20,981 nucleotides of DNA from SZUA-430 sp964561925 (GCA_964561925.1 CAZLRW010000067.1:1-20981); one strand, 5' to 3'. Shown: positions 1-7,450, numbered from the stretch's first letter. The notes: generated from the sequence alone by a model not told the origin. Translations and numbers: made by a program.

Positions 1-133
1 CGCCGAACTCCTCTTCAAGCTTCTGAATCGCGCGCGTCAGCGAAGGCTGCGCGACATTGCATTCCTCAGCCGCCTTGGTGAAGTTCAACGTACGGCAAAC
101 GGCAAGGAAGTAGCGGACCTGATGCATCTCCAT
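1..133 (-). CDS. LysR-family transcriptional regulator, N-terminal fragment (cut by window edge)
   Basis: The reverse strand encodes a protein starting MEMHQVRYFLAVCRTLNFTK, of which 44 residues are visible before the window ends. This is the classic LysR winged helix-turn-helix start: a first helix of the HQVRYFLAV type, then NFTKAAEECNVAQPSLTRAI, which is the recognition helix with its conserved A-A and S-L-T-R-A-I pattern, then KLEEEFG. The rest of the DNA-binding domain and the effector-binding domain lie outside the window, so no ligand can be inferred. The gene follows the patatin-like gene on the same strand after a gap of about 40 nt, so they could be co-transcribed. No clear Shine-Dalgarno is seen before the ATG; the ATG two codons downstream is an alternative start. 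Confidence 0.9.
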   Translation of the reverse strand, partial: MEMHQVRYFLAVCRTLNFTKAAEECNVAQPSLTRAIQKLEEEFG

Positions 134-173
134 GGGCGGGATTCTTGGCAGGTCTCGGCAGCAAAATCCAGCC

Positions 174-1724
174 TTACTCCGTATTGCCGAACCGCGGCGA
201 GAAGGGGACACGGTCGTCGCCCGTCATGCGCGCACACGCGCTCTCGGCCCTCGCCTGGCCGGGCCAACGGGTAGAGCCGTCCGAAAACCTGCCACCCGTT
301 ACAGTACCGCCCGCGCGCCGGGTGAGCGCACCGAACGCGGGAGACGCCCGCACGATCGCCGAGCCCATCTGCAGCAACGCATCGATCTGATGTCCGCGCA
401 GGCCCCAATTGGTTTCGGTTTGCGCGAACGCGGTCCTGCACGTCGTATCTCTAATGAAGTCGAAGTCGACGATGATCGCGTCCGTCGTTGGGTTCGTCGG
501 AGCGCCCCGGAACTGAAAGTCCATCACTGCGCGGATGTTGTCGATGAGGCTTTCGGACCGGTTGTCGATCGAACTGCTGATCGACGTCCAAAGCATGTCG
601 ATAATGCCGGGCGGTGACGCGCTCAAATCACGGTCCGGATCCTGGTCGCTGCGCGCGTTCACGACCAGGAACACGACATGCTTTAGCCGGCCGTCGTTGA
701 CCGCCGCGATCTGACTGCCGTCCTCGGCGATCGTCCAAAGATCGGTCAACACCGCATGCAGCCCCAGATTGTCCGCAACGCCGCCGTCGAGCAGATGCAC
801 GTAGTCTTGAGGCGGCTGGGCGGGATCCTGCTTGAGCAGCCGGCTCTGCCGCAGGCCCCAATACCGTTCCTCTGTCGCCGCACCCGGATCGTGGTCGGTG
901 CGCGGCACGAAGAGTTTGTCGTTCGGCGTCCGCGTAACCCCGTCGTCGGTCACCGGGATCGTGTGGAGGCTGTCACCGACCCGCGTCTCGACACGATTGA
1001 AAATGGCGTTCGTGGGATCGCACGGCGAGTAGTTCGTCAACGTGACCGGCGTCAAACCGACGGGAAAGGCGGACGACGCCGCCACCGCCTCCGCCAACGG
1101 GAACTTGTTCAGGTCCGAACATAGAAGGTCGAACCGGCTCTGCGTGAACGTAAAGCGCAGCGTGGTCGTCATGTCGGCCGCATTGATCATAAGAAACGGC
1201 CGGTCGTGACGCCGGTCGAGATCGGCGAACGTCGCGCCCTTGAACACCGTGTCGTCGAAGATGTCGACCAAACGATCGACGCGGCTCTCCGACGTCAGCG
1301 CATAGCGCACGAGGTTCACCGGGTTGATGAAGGCGTCGATCAGTTGCGGCATGAAGTCCTGCCGCACGAAACTGCGCTCGAACGCGTCAAAGCTCTGAGG
1401 CCCGTTGGCGACGTAGTTGCCGGCCGTCACGCTCCCTCCGGAAACGGAAGAGATGATGTCGACCTCGTCCAGCAGCGAGCGCCCGTCCCCGATCGGCGTC
1501 GCCTGCAGTTCGCGCAACACGCCTTGAGCCAGCGCCGCCGCCCGGGTGCCGCCGCCGGAAAACGTCAAGACGAAGAGCGTGTCCTTCATCTTCTGCCCGT
1601 CGACCGCATGGCCCCGATACCCATAGTCCGCCCGCAAGTCGGCCGGCGCGAGCGCGACGTTGCGATCCTCGGTCGCACACGCGCCGAGGCAAAGCGTCAG
1701 AGCACAGACAAGGCTCGCCCGCAT
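174..1724 (-). CDS. Patatin-like phospholipase, probable lipoprotein
   Basis: The predicted protein has 516 residues. Residues 1-16 form a lipoprotein signal (MRASLVCALTLCLGAC) with an LGAC lipobox and Cys16 as the likely lipidated residue, which is why this start is preferred to an upstream in-frame one that would add 69 residues before the signal. Patatin hallmarks are present in order: the oxyanion motif SGGGTR (56-61), the nucleophile motif SSVSGGS with Ser95, and the catalytic Asp in LLDGGVADN (Asp313). The nucleophile elbow reads SVSGG rather than canonical GXSXG, a variant known in bacterial patatins. The family hydrolyses acyl ester bonds of lipids with a Ser-Asp dyad. An envelope-anchored lipase acting on phospholipid is inferred; the substrate is unknown. 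The stretch around 235-300 is an insertion between the catalytic Ser and Asp regions. Confidence 0.88.
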   Translation of the reverse strand: MRASLVCALTLCLGACATEDRNVALAPADLRADYGYRGHAVDGQKMKDTLFVLTFSGGGTRAAALAQGVLRELQATPIGDGRSLLDEVDIISSVSGGSVTAGNYVANGPQSFDAFERSFVRQDFMPQLIDAFINPVNLVRYALTSESRVDRLVDIFDDTVFKGATFADLDRRHDRPFLMINAADMTTTLRFTFTQSRFDLLCSDLNKFPLAEAVAASSAFPVGLTPVTLTNYSPCDPTNAIFNRVETRVGDSLHTIPVTDDGVTRTPNDKLFVPRTDHDPGAATEERYWGLRQSRLLKQDPAQPPQDYVHLLDGGVADNLGLHAVLTDLWTIAEDGSQIAAVNDGRLKHVVFLVVNARSDQDPDRDLSASPPGIIDMLWTSISSSIDNRSESLIDNIRAVMDFQFRGAPTNPTTDAIIVDFDFIRDTTCRTAFAQTETNWGLRGHQIDALLQMGSAIVRASPAFGALTRRAGGTVTGGRFSDGSTRWPGQARAESACARMTGDDRVPFSPRFGNTE

Positions 1725-1804
1725 GGACCCAAGACCCCCTATCACCGCCCCACCGGTGAGAAACGCATCATACCACGGAAACGCCCTTGTCCGGCGCGCG
1801 CGAA

Positions 1805-1810
1805 AGAGGA
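1805..1810 (+). promoter_or_regulatory. Ribosome binding site favouring the GTG start at 1816
   Basis: AGAGGA lies 5 nt before an in-frame GTG at 1816. The downstream ATG at 1846 has no comparable purine-rich sequence in front of it. This is the reason for choosing the GTG start of the E1-like gene. Confidence 0.55.
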
Positions 1811-1815
1811 ACAAA

Positions 1816-4242
1816 GTGCGTGCAACGACGAACCCTGCGAGCCCTATGCCCCGCGCCGAGCTGCTCAAAACCCTGGCCGAACTGGAAAGAAAGGTCCTGT
1901 GGCTCGCGTCGTGGACGATCCACAACGCCAACCATCTGCGCGACCACGGGGATGGGTTAAAGGTCGGCGGCCATCAGGCTTCGTCCGCCTCGCTTGCCTC
2001 GATCATGACCGCGCTCTACTTCGCGGTGCTGCGCCCGGAAGACCGCGTCGCGGTCAAGCCGCACGCAAGCCCGAATTTCCACGCGATCCAATACCTCCTG
2101 GGCCAACAGACACTCGACAAGCTGCAAAACTTCCGCGGCTACAAGGGCGCGCAAAGCTACCCCTCGCGCACGAAGGACACGGACGACGTCGACTTCTCGA
2201 CCGGCTCGGTGGGCCTCGGCGTCGCGCAAACGCTGTTCTCGTCGCTGGTGCAGGACTATGTGCGCGCCCACGGCTGGGCAAAGGACCGCCGCGAAGGCCG
2301 CATGGTCGCGCTCATCGGCGACGCGGAGATGGACGAAGGCAACATCTTCGAGGCGTTGCTCGAGGGTTGGAAGCACGGCGTCCGCAACACATGGTGGATC
2401 GTCGACTACAACCGCCAAAGCCTCGACGCGGTCGTCCGCGAGGGCCTGTGGTCGCGCTTCGAGGCGATGTTCCGCAACTTCGGCTGGGACGTCGTGATCC
2501 TGAAATACGGCTCGTTGCTCGAAGCCGCGTTCAAGGAGCCGGGCGGAGAGAAACTGCGCCAGTGGATTGACGCTTGCCCGAACCAACTCTATTCGGCGCT
2601 CACCTATCAAGGCGGCGCGGCCTGGCGCAAACGCCTCAACGACGACATCGGCGATCAAGGACCCGCGACGAAGCTGATCGAACGCCGCAGCGACGCCGAC
2701 CTCGCGCGCCTGATGATGAACCTCGGCGGTCACGATCTGCCGCAGCTGTTGGACGCGTTCGAGAAGATCGATCACGACCGCCCGACCTGCTTCATCGCCT
2801 ACACGATCAAGGGCTACGGCCTGCCGTTCGCGGGCCATAAGGACAACCACGCGGGCTTGATGACGCCGGCACAGATGGAAGCGCTGCGCGCCGCGATGAA
2901 CGTGCGCGAGGGCCATGAGTGGGACAAGTTCGAAGGTCTGACGCGCGCCGAAGACGAACTTGTCGACTTCCTGGCGAGCGTCCCGTTCGCGAGCGAAGGT
3001 CGTCGCCGCTTCACCGCGCCGCGTCTCGACGTGCCGCCGGCGCTAAAGGTTCCGATCGCCGGCGAAATGTCGACGCAAGCGGGCTTCGGCAATCTGATGA
3101 ACGAACTCGGCCGCGAGAAGGGCGAACTCGCCGCCCGCATCGTGACCTGCTCGCCCGACGTCACCGTGTCCACGAATCTCGGCGCTTGGGTCAACCGGCG
3201 CGGCTTGTTCGCGCGCGAGACGATGGCCGACACGTTCAAGAAGGAGCGCATCCCCTCGACGTTCACCTGGGAGTTTGGACCGAAGGGCCAGCACATCGAA
3301 CTCGGCATCGCCGAGATGAACCTCTTCATCCTGCTCTCGGCCTTAGGACTCTCGCATTCGCTGAACGGCGAGCGTCTCATCCCCGTCGGCACGCTGTACG
3401 ACCCGTTCATCGCCCGCGGCCTCGATGCGCTGAACTACGCCTGCTACCAGGACGCCCGTTTCATCATCGTGGCGACGCCATCCGGCATCACGCTTGCCCC
3501 GGAAGGCGGCGCGCACCAATCGATCGCCCAACCGCTGATCGGCCTTTCGCAAGACGGCCTCTGCGCGTTCGAACCGGCCTATGTCGACGAACTTGCCGTG
3601 ATGCTCCGCTTCGCGTTCGACTACATCCAACGCGACGGCGAAGGTGACCCGGACGAGCGCACCTGGCTGCGCGATCAAACGGGAGGCTCGATCTATCTCC
3701 GCCTCTCGACGCGCCCGATCGAGCAACCGAAGCGCGAGATGACCGACGACGTCGCCCAAGGCATCATCGACGGCGCCTATTGGCAGCGAAAGCCCGGCGC
3801 GAACGCGCAAGTCGTCGTCGCCTACATGGGCGCGATCGCGCCGGAGGCCGTCGAAGCGGTCGGACTCATGGCCGAAGACCGGCGCGACGTGGGCCTGCTC
3901 GCCGTGACATCGGCAGATCGCCTGAACGCAGGCTGGACGGCCGCGCAACGCGCGCGCGAGCGCGGCCTCATCGGCGCGAAGTCGCATATCGAAAGGTTGC
4001 TCGCTGAAATCCCGCCGGATTGTGCGCTCGTCACAGTGCTCGACGGGCACCCCGCGACGCTGGCGTGGCTTGGATCCGTGCACGGCCACCGTGTGCGCGC
4101 GCTCGGCGTCGAACATTTCGGACAGACAGGCTCGCTCGCCGAGTTGTACAAGCACTACGGAATTGACGCGAACGCGGTCATCCGCGCGGCTCAGGCCATC
4201 GCCCCCGGCCGACCGATCCGCCACCTTCGCGTCGCCACGTGA
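1816..4242 (+). CDS. AceE-like 2-oxoacid dehydrogenase E1 / transketolase-family ThDP enzyme
   Basis: An 808-residue protein from the GTG start (798 if the ATG at 1846 is used). It resembles the homodimeric pyruvate dehydrogenase E1 (AceE) layout: an N-terminal ThDP pyrophosphate-binding domain with GGHQASSASLASI near 51-63 and the motif GDAEMDEGN (168-176) to DYN (197-199), then a pyrimidine-binding domain with ELGIAEMN (Glu500 as the likely cofactor-activating Glu) and EGGAHQSIAQP, then a transketolase C-terminal domain ending GVEHFGQTGS...YKHYGID. The ThDP motif is GDA where AceE has GDG. It is somewhat shorter than E. coli AceE (887 aa). No E2, E3 or lipoyl-protein gene is nearby, so the acceptor and even the substrate are uncertain; pyruvate dehydrogenase, another 2-oxoacid dehydrogenase or a ketol transferase are all possible. 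sodC begins 14 nt after the stop. Confidence 0.85.
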   Translation: MRATTNPASPMPRAELLKTLAELERKVLWLASWTIHNANHLRDHGDGLKVGGHQASSASLASIMTALYFAVLRPEDRVAVKPHASPNFHAIQYLLGQQTLDKLQNFRGYKGAQSYPSRTKDTDDVDFSTGSVGLGVAQTLFSSLVQDYVRAHGWAKDRREGRMVALIGDAEMDEGNIFEALLEGWKHGVRNTWWIVDYNRQSLDAVVREGLWSRFEAMFRNFGWDVVILKYGSLLEAAFKEPGGEKLRQWIDACPNQLYSALTYQGGAAWRKRLNDDIGDQGPATKLIERRSDADLARLMMNLGGHDLPQLLDAFEKIDHDRPTCFIAYTIKGYGLPFAGHKDNHAGLMTPAQMEALRAAMNVREGHEWDKFEGLTRAEDELVDFLASVPFASEGRRRFTAPRLDVPPALKVPIAGEMSTQAGFGNLMNELGREKGELAARIVTCSPDVTVSTNLGAWVNRRGLFARETMADTFKKERIPSTFTWEFGPKGQHIELGIAEMNLFILLSALGLSHSLNGERLIPVGTLYDPFIARGLDALNYACYQDARFIIVATPSGITLAPEGGAHQSIAQPLIGLSQDGLCAFEPAYVDELAVMLRFAFDYIQRDGEGDPDERTWLRDQTGGSIYLRLSTRPIEQPKREMTDDVAQGIIDGAYWQRKPGANAQVVVAYMGAIAPEAVEAVGLMAEDRRDVGLLAVTSADRLNAGWTAAQRARERGLIGAKSHIERLLAEIPPDCALVTVLDGHPATLAWLGSVHGHRVRALGVEHFGQTGSLAELYKHYGIDANAVIRAAQAIAPGRPIRHLRVAT

Positions 4243-4244
4243 AC

Positions 4245-4251
4245 AAGGAGG
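4245..4251 (+). promoter_or_regulatory. Strong ribosome binding site of sodC
   Basis: AAGGAGG, a full match to the anti-Shine-Dalgarno core, sits 5 nt before the ATG at 4257. It overrides the in-frame GTG at 4239 and sets the sodC start so that the lipoprotein signal begins at residue 1. Confidence 0.8.
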
Positions 4252-4256
4252 TCTCC

Positions 4257-4895
4257 ATGCGCAAAGTTCTGTTGTCGTCGCTTGCCGTCCTGCCGCTCGC
4301 CGCGTGCGGCGGCCTTTCAGTCGGCGTAGGCGTCGGCGGCGGCTCGGGCAATGTCGGTGTCGGCGCGTCGGCGTCGGTCGACGTCGGCAGCAACACGCCG
4401 GCCGGTTCTTCCTCGCGCGTCACGGTCACGATGTACAAGATCGACGACAAGGGCATCGGGCCCGAGATCGGCACGCTGTCGCTGATGGACACGCGCGGCG
4501 GTCTTGAGGTCGTGCCGAAGCTGCGCGGTCTGCCGCCGGGAGAGCGCGGCTTCCACGTGCACGAGAACCCGAACTGCGGTCCCGCGATGAAGGACGGCAA
4601 GATGGTGGCGGGCCTTGCCGCCGGCAATCACTACGACCCGAACGCGACCGGCAAGCACGAAGGTCCGAAGGGCGACGGCCACCGCGGCGACCTGCCGGTG
4701 CTGGTGGTCGACAAGGACGGCAACGCGACCGAACGCATGCTCGCCTTCCGCCTCCAGGTTTCGGCCGTGCGCGGACGCGCGTTCGTCATTCACGAAGGCG
4801 GCGACAACTTCGCGGATCAGCCGAAACCGCTAGGCGGAGGCGGCGCGCGCATCGCCTGTGGCGTCGTCAGCCAGCAATGGGACGAGGCGCAGTGA
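4257..4895 (+). CDS. sodC: Periplasmic Cu/Zn superoxide dismutase, lipoprotein
   Basis: A 212-residue protein that converts superoxide to peroxide and oxygen outside the cytoplasm. Residues 1-17 are a lipoprotein signal ending LAAC (Cys17), followed by a Gly/Ser/Val-rich linker (18-53). The SOD fold then carries all expected ligands: copper His100 and His102 in FHVHENPNC, bridging His125 in NHYDP, zinc His134, His142 and Asp145 in KHEGPKGDGHRGDLP, and copper His179 in VIHEGGDN. Cys107 and Cys201 (ARIACGV) can form the conserved disulfide, and the PLGGGGAR loop is intact. It follows the E1-like gene by 14 nt and overlaps the GST gene by 4 nt, so the three genes are likely one operon. The glycine-rich spacer after the lipid anchor is longer than in many SodC proteins. 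Confidence 0.96.
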   Translation: MRKVLLSSLAVLPLAACGGLSVGVGVGGGSGNVGVGASASVDVGSNTPAGSSSRVTVTMYKIDDKGIGPEIGTLSLMDTRGGLEVVPKLRGLPPGERGFHVHENPNCGPAMKDGKMVAGLAAGNHYDPNATGKHEGPKGDGHRGDLPVLVVDKDGNATERMLAFRLQVSAVRGRAFVIHEGGDNFADQPKPLGGGGARIACGVVSQQWDEAQ

Positions 4896-5506
4896 GCAAA
4901 CTGAAGATCTACGGCTACGCGCAGTCGCGCGCGGTGCGCGCGCTCTGGCTCTGCGAGGAGCTGGGACTGCCCTACGAACTCGTTCACGTCGGCACGACGG
5001 ACGGCGGCACGCGCGAGCCCGCCTACCTGAGGATCAACCCGGCGGGTCACATTCCTGCGATCGACGACGCCGGCTTCACATTGTCGGAGTCGATGGCGAT
5101 CAACCTCTATCTCGCCAAGAAACACGGCAAGCTCTATCCCGCCGACCTCCATGCCGAAGCCAAAGCCTGGCAGTGGAGCTTCTGGGTGATGGCCGAACTC
5201 GACACGCCGATCGTGCGCTGGATCACGCACGGCATGCTGCTGCCGCCCGCACAGCGCGACGTGAAGATCGCGCTCGAAGCGCGCGAAGCGATGGAGTGGC
5301 CGCTGCAGGTGCTGAACGGCGAACTCGCAAAGCGCCAATACCTCGCCGAGCCGAACACGTTCACGGTCGCCGATCTGAATGTCGCCTCCGTTCTCTACCG
5401 CCTGCTCTTCGTCGACCTCGCCGGCAAACCCCACCTCGAAGCTTGGCTCAAACGCTGCTGGGACCGCCCCGCCGCGAAGAAAGCGCGGGCGCTGCGTGAG
5501 GGATGA
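4892..5506 (+). CDS. Glutathione S-transferase family protein
   Basis: A 204-residue protein of standard GST length. The N-terminal thioredoxin-like domain has SKLKIYGYAQSRAVRALWL, with Ser12 in the position where catalytic Ser/Tyr residues occur, the cis-proline loop NPAGHIPAI (49-57), and ESMAI with Glu66-Ser67, which binds the gamma-glutamyl part of glutathione. The C-terminal half is the all-alpha domain with FTVADLNVAS, matching the conserved N-capping box region. The start chosen is GTG at 4892, because GTGA overlaps the sodC stop by 4 nt (typical translational coupling) and GAGG lies 4 nt upstream; an in-frame ATG at 4877 would add five residues. The family conjugates glutathione to electrophiles or reduces peroxides, and the pairing with sodC suggests oxidative-stress defence. 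The exact substrate cannot be read. Confidence 0.92.
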   Translation: MSKLKIYGYAQSRAVRALWLCEELGLPYELVHVGTTDGGTREPAYLRINPAGHIPAIDDAGFTLSESMAINLYLAKKHGKLYPADLHAEAKAWQWSFWVMAELDTPIVRWITHGMLLPPAQRDVKIALEAREAMEWPLQVLNGELAKRQYLAEPNTFTVADLNVASVLYRLLFVDLAGKPHLEAWLKRCWDRPAAKKARALREG

Positions 5507-5560
5507 TTACCTGCGGCGTAATCGTCCGAAACCTTGAGACGCGATAACGACAGCGAAGCG

Positions 5561-5690
5561 CTTCCCCCCTTGAGGGGGAAGCTGGCGCGCCGCAGGCGCG
5601 ACTGATGGGGGGCATGAGCGCCCGACGCGCGGCCCCCCATCCGTCTCGCCGCCTTTGGCGGCGATCCACCTTCCCCCTCAAGGGGGGAAG
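5561..5690. repeat. Palindromic intergenic repeat element with 21-bp terminal inverted repeats
   Basis: A 130-bp element bounded by perfect 21-bp inverted repeats at 5561-5581 and 5670-5690 (CTTCCCCC...GGGGGAAG type, each nearly self-complementary). Inside it is a second perfect inverted pair, GATGGGGGGC at 5604-5613 with GCCCCCCATC at 5632-5641, and a small hairpin CGCCGCC-TTT-GGCGGCG at 5647-5663. The whole unit could fold as a branched hairpin or cruciform. It has no transposase and looks like a small non-autonomous or REP/ERIC-like dispersed repeat; similar C-run/G-run palindromes are known in many alphaproteobacterial genomes. It lies between the GST gene and the thioesterase gene and may also stop or stabilise transcripts. 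Only one copy is present in this window. Confidence 0.85.
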
Positions 5691-5721
5691 GGCTTGGCTC
5701 GAACCTAGAGGACTGATTTTC

Positions 5722-6123
5722 ATGCTCACCGCCGAACAACTGAACGCAAACCCATTGCCCTTCGCCAAGCTGATGGGCGTTCGCTTCGTGGCCGTCTCAA
5801 AGGACGAAGTCGTCGCCGAACTCGCCGTGCGCGACGACCTTTGCACGGCGCCGATGCCCATTCTGCACGGCGGTGCGGCGATGGCCCTGGCCGACAGCGT
5901 CGGCGCGGTCGCGACGTTCCTGAACCTGCCTGAGGGGGCAAAGGGCACGACGACGATCGAAAGCAAGACGAACTTCTTGAACGCCGCCCAAAAGGGTCAA
6001 ACCGTGCGCGCGACGGCGACGCCCGTCCATCGCGGCGGCAAGACGCAAGTTTGGCAAACGAAGATCACGCGCGAGGACGGAAAACTCGTCGCACTCGTCA
6101 CGCAGACTCAGTTGGTGCTGTGA
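5722..6123 (+). CDS. PaaI/YbaW-type hotdog-fold thioesterase
   Basis: A 133-residue single hotdog domain, the usual length for this family. The helix motif LHGGAAMALADSVGAVATF (48-66) carries the HGG loop and the central-helix Asp58 that acts as the catalytic acid/base in PaaI-like acyl-CoA thioesterases. The later strands (TTTIESKTNFLNAAQKGQTVRATATPVHRGGKTQVWQTKI) match the conserved C-terminal part. The ATG at 5722 is chosen because AGAGGA lies 9 nt upstream and because longer in-frame versions run into the repeat element. It likely hydrolyses a CoA thioester in the cytoplasm; the acyl group is unknown. The last 26 bases overlap the 3' end of the opposite-strand hydrolase gene. Confidence 0.9.
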   Translation: MLTAEQLNANPLPFAKLMGVRFVAVSKDEVVAELAVRDDLCTAPMPILHGGAAMALADSVGAVATFLNLPEGAKGTTTIESKTNFLNAAQKGQTVRATATPVHRGGKTQVWQTKITREDGKLVALVTQTQLVL

Positions 6124-6958
6124 GCCGTGACGCGCCCGCGCTAAGGATCGCCGCGATAAACGCTTCGGTATCCTTCAGCACGCTCGCCCGCCAACGCCAA
6201 CCCCAAAGGTAGGCCGCGAAAATCTCGAAGTGCCCGATGCGCGGATAAATCTTCGCTTCGGCCTTCGACCCCGCGCCGTCGAGAGCACCCGCCAAATTGA
6301 CGCTCGCATGCGAACCCACGACCCGGTCGCGCTCGCCGTGCAGAAGCAGCATCGGCGGCGCGCCCGCGCGCGCAAGCTTGATCGGCCGTGCCGCATGCGG
6401 CTCGGCAACCGACAGCGCAAAGATGTCTTTGAGCCCCTTCCACTTCATCGGGTCGAGCGTATAGGGCCCGGCCAAACCCACGACCCCGCGAATATTCGAC
6501 GGCTTCAAACCGTGCCGCGCCAAGTGCCGCGGATCGAGCGCGAGCAGCGCCGAGATATGCGCCCCCGCCGAATGCCCCATCACGAAGAGCCGCGCCGAGC
6601 TGCCGCCGAGCTGCGCCGCATGATCGTGCGTCCACTTGAACGCCAACGCAGCGTCTTCGACGAACGCCGGATACCTCGCATTCGGATAGAGGTGATAGTC
6701 GGGCACGACGACCGCATACCCGCGCGCGGCCATCATCCGTCCGAACAGACGATAGTACCAACGTGCGCCCGACACCCATCCCCCGCCGTAGAGATAGAGA
6801 ATGACCGCCTTAGCCGCGCCGCCCTTCGGCAGATAGATGTCGAGCTTCTGCCGGGGCAGGGGGCCGTACGGCACATGCCGCGTGCCGAGCCCGGAGCGGA
6901 ACACTACGCCCGCAGCAGTTTCGCGATACGCGCCAAAGGCTGTGCTGGCGTTGTCCAT
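6098..6958 (-). CDS. Alpha/beta hydrolase (esterase/lipase family)
   Basis: A 286-residue hydrolase of the carboxylesterase/HSL-like type. The oxyanion segment is LYLYGGGWVSG (54-64), with Tyr57 where HSL-type esterases have His (HGGG). The nucleophile elbow is GHSAG with Ser130, followed by Asp211 in LLLHGERDRVVG and His243 in RIGHFE, so the catalytic triad is complete. No signal peptide is seen, so it is probably cytoplasmic. RQKLDIYLP near 36-44 is the usual N-terminal strand of these enzymes. The stop lies inside the 3' end of the convergent thioesterase gene. No good Shine-Dalgarno precedes the ATG, and two hairpins lie upstream. It could also be an arylformamidase-like enzyme; substrate not determined. 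Confidence 0.9.
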   Translation of the reverse strand: MDNASTAFGAYRETAAGVVFRSGLGTRHVPYGPLPRQKLDIYLPKGGAAKAVILYLYGGGWVSGARWYYRLFGRMMAARGYAVVVPDYHLYPNARYPAFVEDAALAFKWTHDHAAQLGGSSARLFVMGHSAGAHISALLALDPRHLARHGLKPSNIRGVVGLAGPYTLDPMKWKGLKDIFALSVAEPHAARPIKLARAGAPPMLLLHGERDRVVGSHASVNLAGALDGAGSKAEAKIYPRIGHFEIFAAYLWGWRWRASVLKDTEAFIAAILSAGASRLTAPTESA

Positions 6959-6981
6959 GCATCAATAGATGGTTTGAGCCC

Positions 6982-7008
6982 GCCGCCAACGTCAAGGGCG
7001 TTGGCGGC
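6982..7008. other. Perfect 10-bp stem hairpin upstream of the hydrolase gene
   Basis: GCCGCCAACG at 6982-6991 pairs perfectly with CGTTGGCGGC at 6999-7008 around a 7-nt loop. It sits 24 nt before the hydrolase start codon on the minus strand. No T-run follows on either strand, so it is not a typical intrinsic terminator; a transcript-processing or regulatory hairpin is possible. Confidence 0.6.
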
Positions 7009-7049
7009 AAGGCCGGCGAGATAAGGTGCCGCACGCGCAACCGACAGCT

Positions 7050-7068
7050 GCCTCCCCGAGCGGGAGGC
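7050..7068. terminator. GC-rich hairpin just after the ankyrin gene stop
   Basis: GCCTCCC at 7050-7056 pairs with GGGAGGC at 7062-7068 around a 5-nt loop, directly after the stop codon of the ankyrin-repeat gene on the minus strand. A short T-run (CATTTT) lies on the plus-strand side, not on the side expected for the minus-strand gene, so termination of the ankyrin transcript would be weak. Confidence 0.35.
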
Positions 7069-7069
7069 C

Positions 7070-7450
7070 TCATTTTGCGCCGGACGCCAGCAGGGCTGCC
7101 TCCATGTCGGCGTAGAGCTTCACCTCGCCTTCGCCCATGCTGAGCACTTGTCCCGCCTTCGCCATCTTCAGCGCCGTGACACCGTCCGTCCGCGTCAGGT
7201 TCGGGTTGGCGCCCGCTTTAAGCAAGTGCTTCACCGTCTCGAGCTTCTTGCCGTAGACCGCATGCATCAACGCGGTCCAGCCGTCGGAGAATTGGCAATT
7301 CACGCTGGCGCCCTGCGCGATCAAGGCGTCGATCTCGGCGTTCTTTCCTTCGAGCGCCGCCGTCTCGATCTTCATGCACATATCGTCGGCGACTGCCCCC
7401 GAAGTGGCTACCGCGAAGGCGGCCGCGGCAAACAGGGTACGACGGATCAT
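7070..7450 (-). CDS. Exported ankyrin-repeat protein
   Basis: A 126-residue protein with a Sec signal peptide (MIRRTLFAAAAFAVATSGAVA, likely cleaved after Ala21). The mature part has ankyrin repeats: ETAALEGKNAEIDALIAQGASVN (29-51), then SDGWTALMHAVYGKKLETVKHLLKAGANPN (55-84) with the classic TALMHAV and LLKAGANPN signatures, then TDGVTALKMAK (88-98) starting a third. Ankyrin repeats bind other proteins, so a periplasmic binding or scaffold role is inferred; no enzyme motif is seen. Two cysteines (25 and 52) could form a disulfide. The start has an excellent ribosome binding site, AAGGAG 7 nt before the ATG. The VOC-family gene ends 80 nt upstream on the same strand. Confidence 0.9.
   Translation of the reverse strand: MIRRTLFAAAAFAVATSGAVADDMCMKIETAALEGKNAEIDALIAQGASVNCQFSDGWTALMHAVYGKKLETVKHLLKAGANPNLTRTDGVTALKMAKAGQVLSMGEGEVKLYADMEAALLASGAK

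Noticed and set aside
1206..2570. 454-codon open frame on the plus strand
   Set aside because: It overlaps the patatin-like gene antisense and the E1-like gene in another frame; composition is Arg/Pro-rich and no motif is visible.
5561..5690. CRISPR-like or simple terminator reading of the palindromes
   Set aside because: There are only two copies in inverted orientation with no spacers, and no T-run follows, so a dispersed palindromic element fits better.
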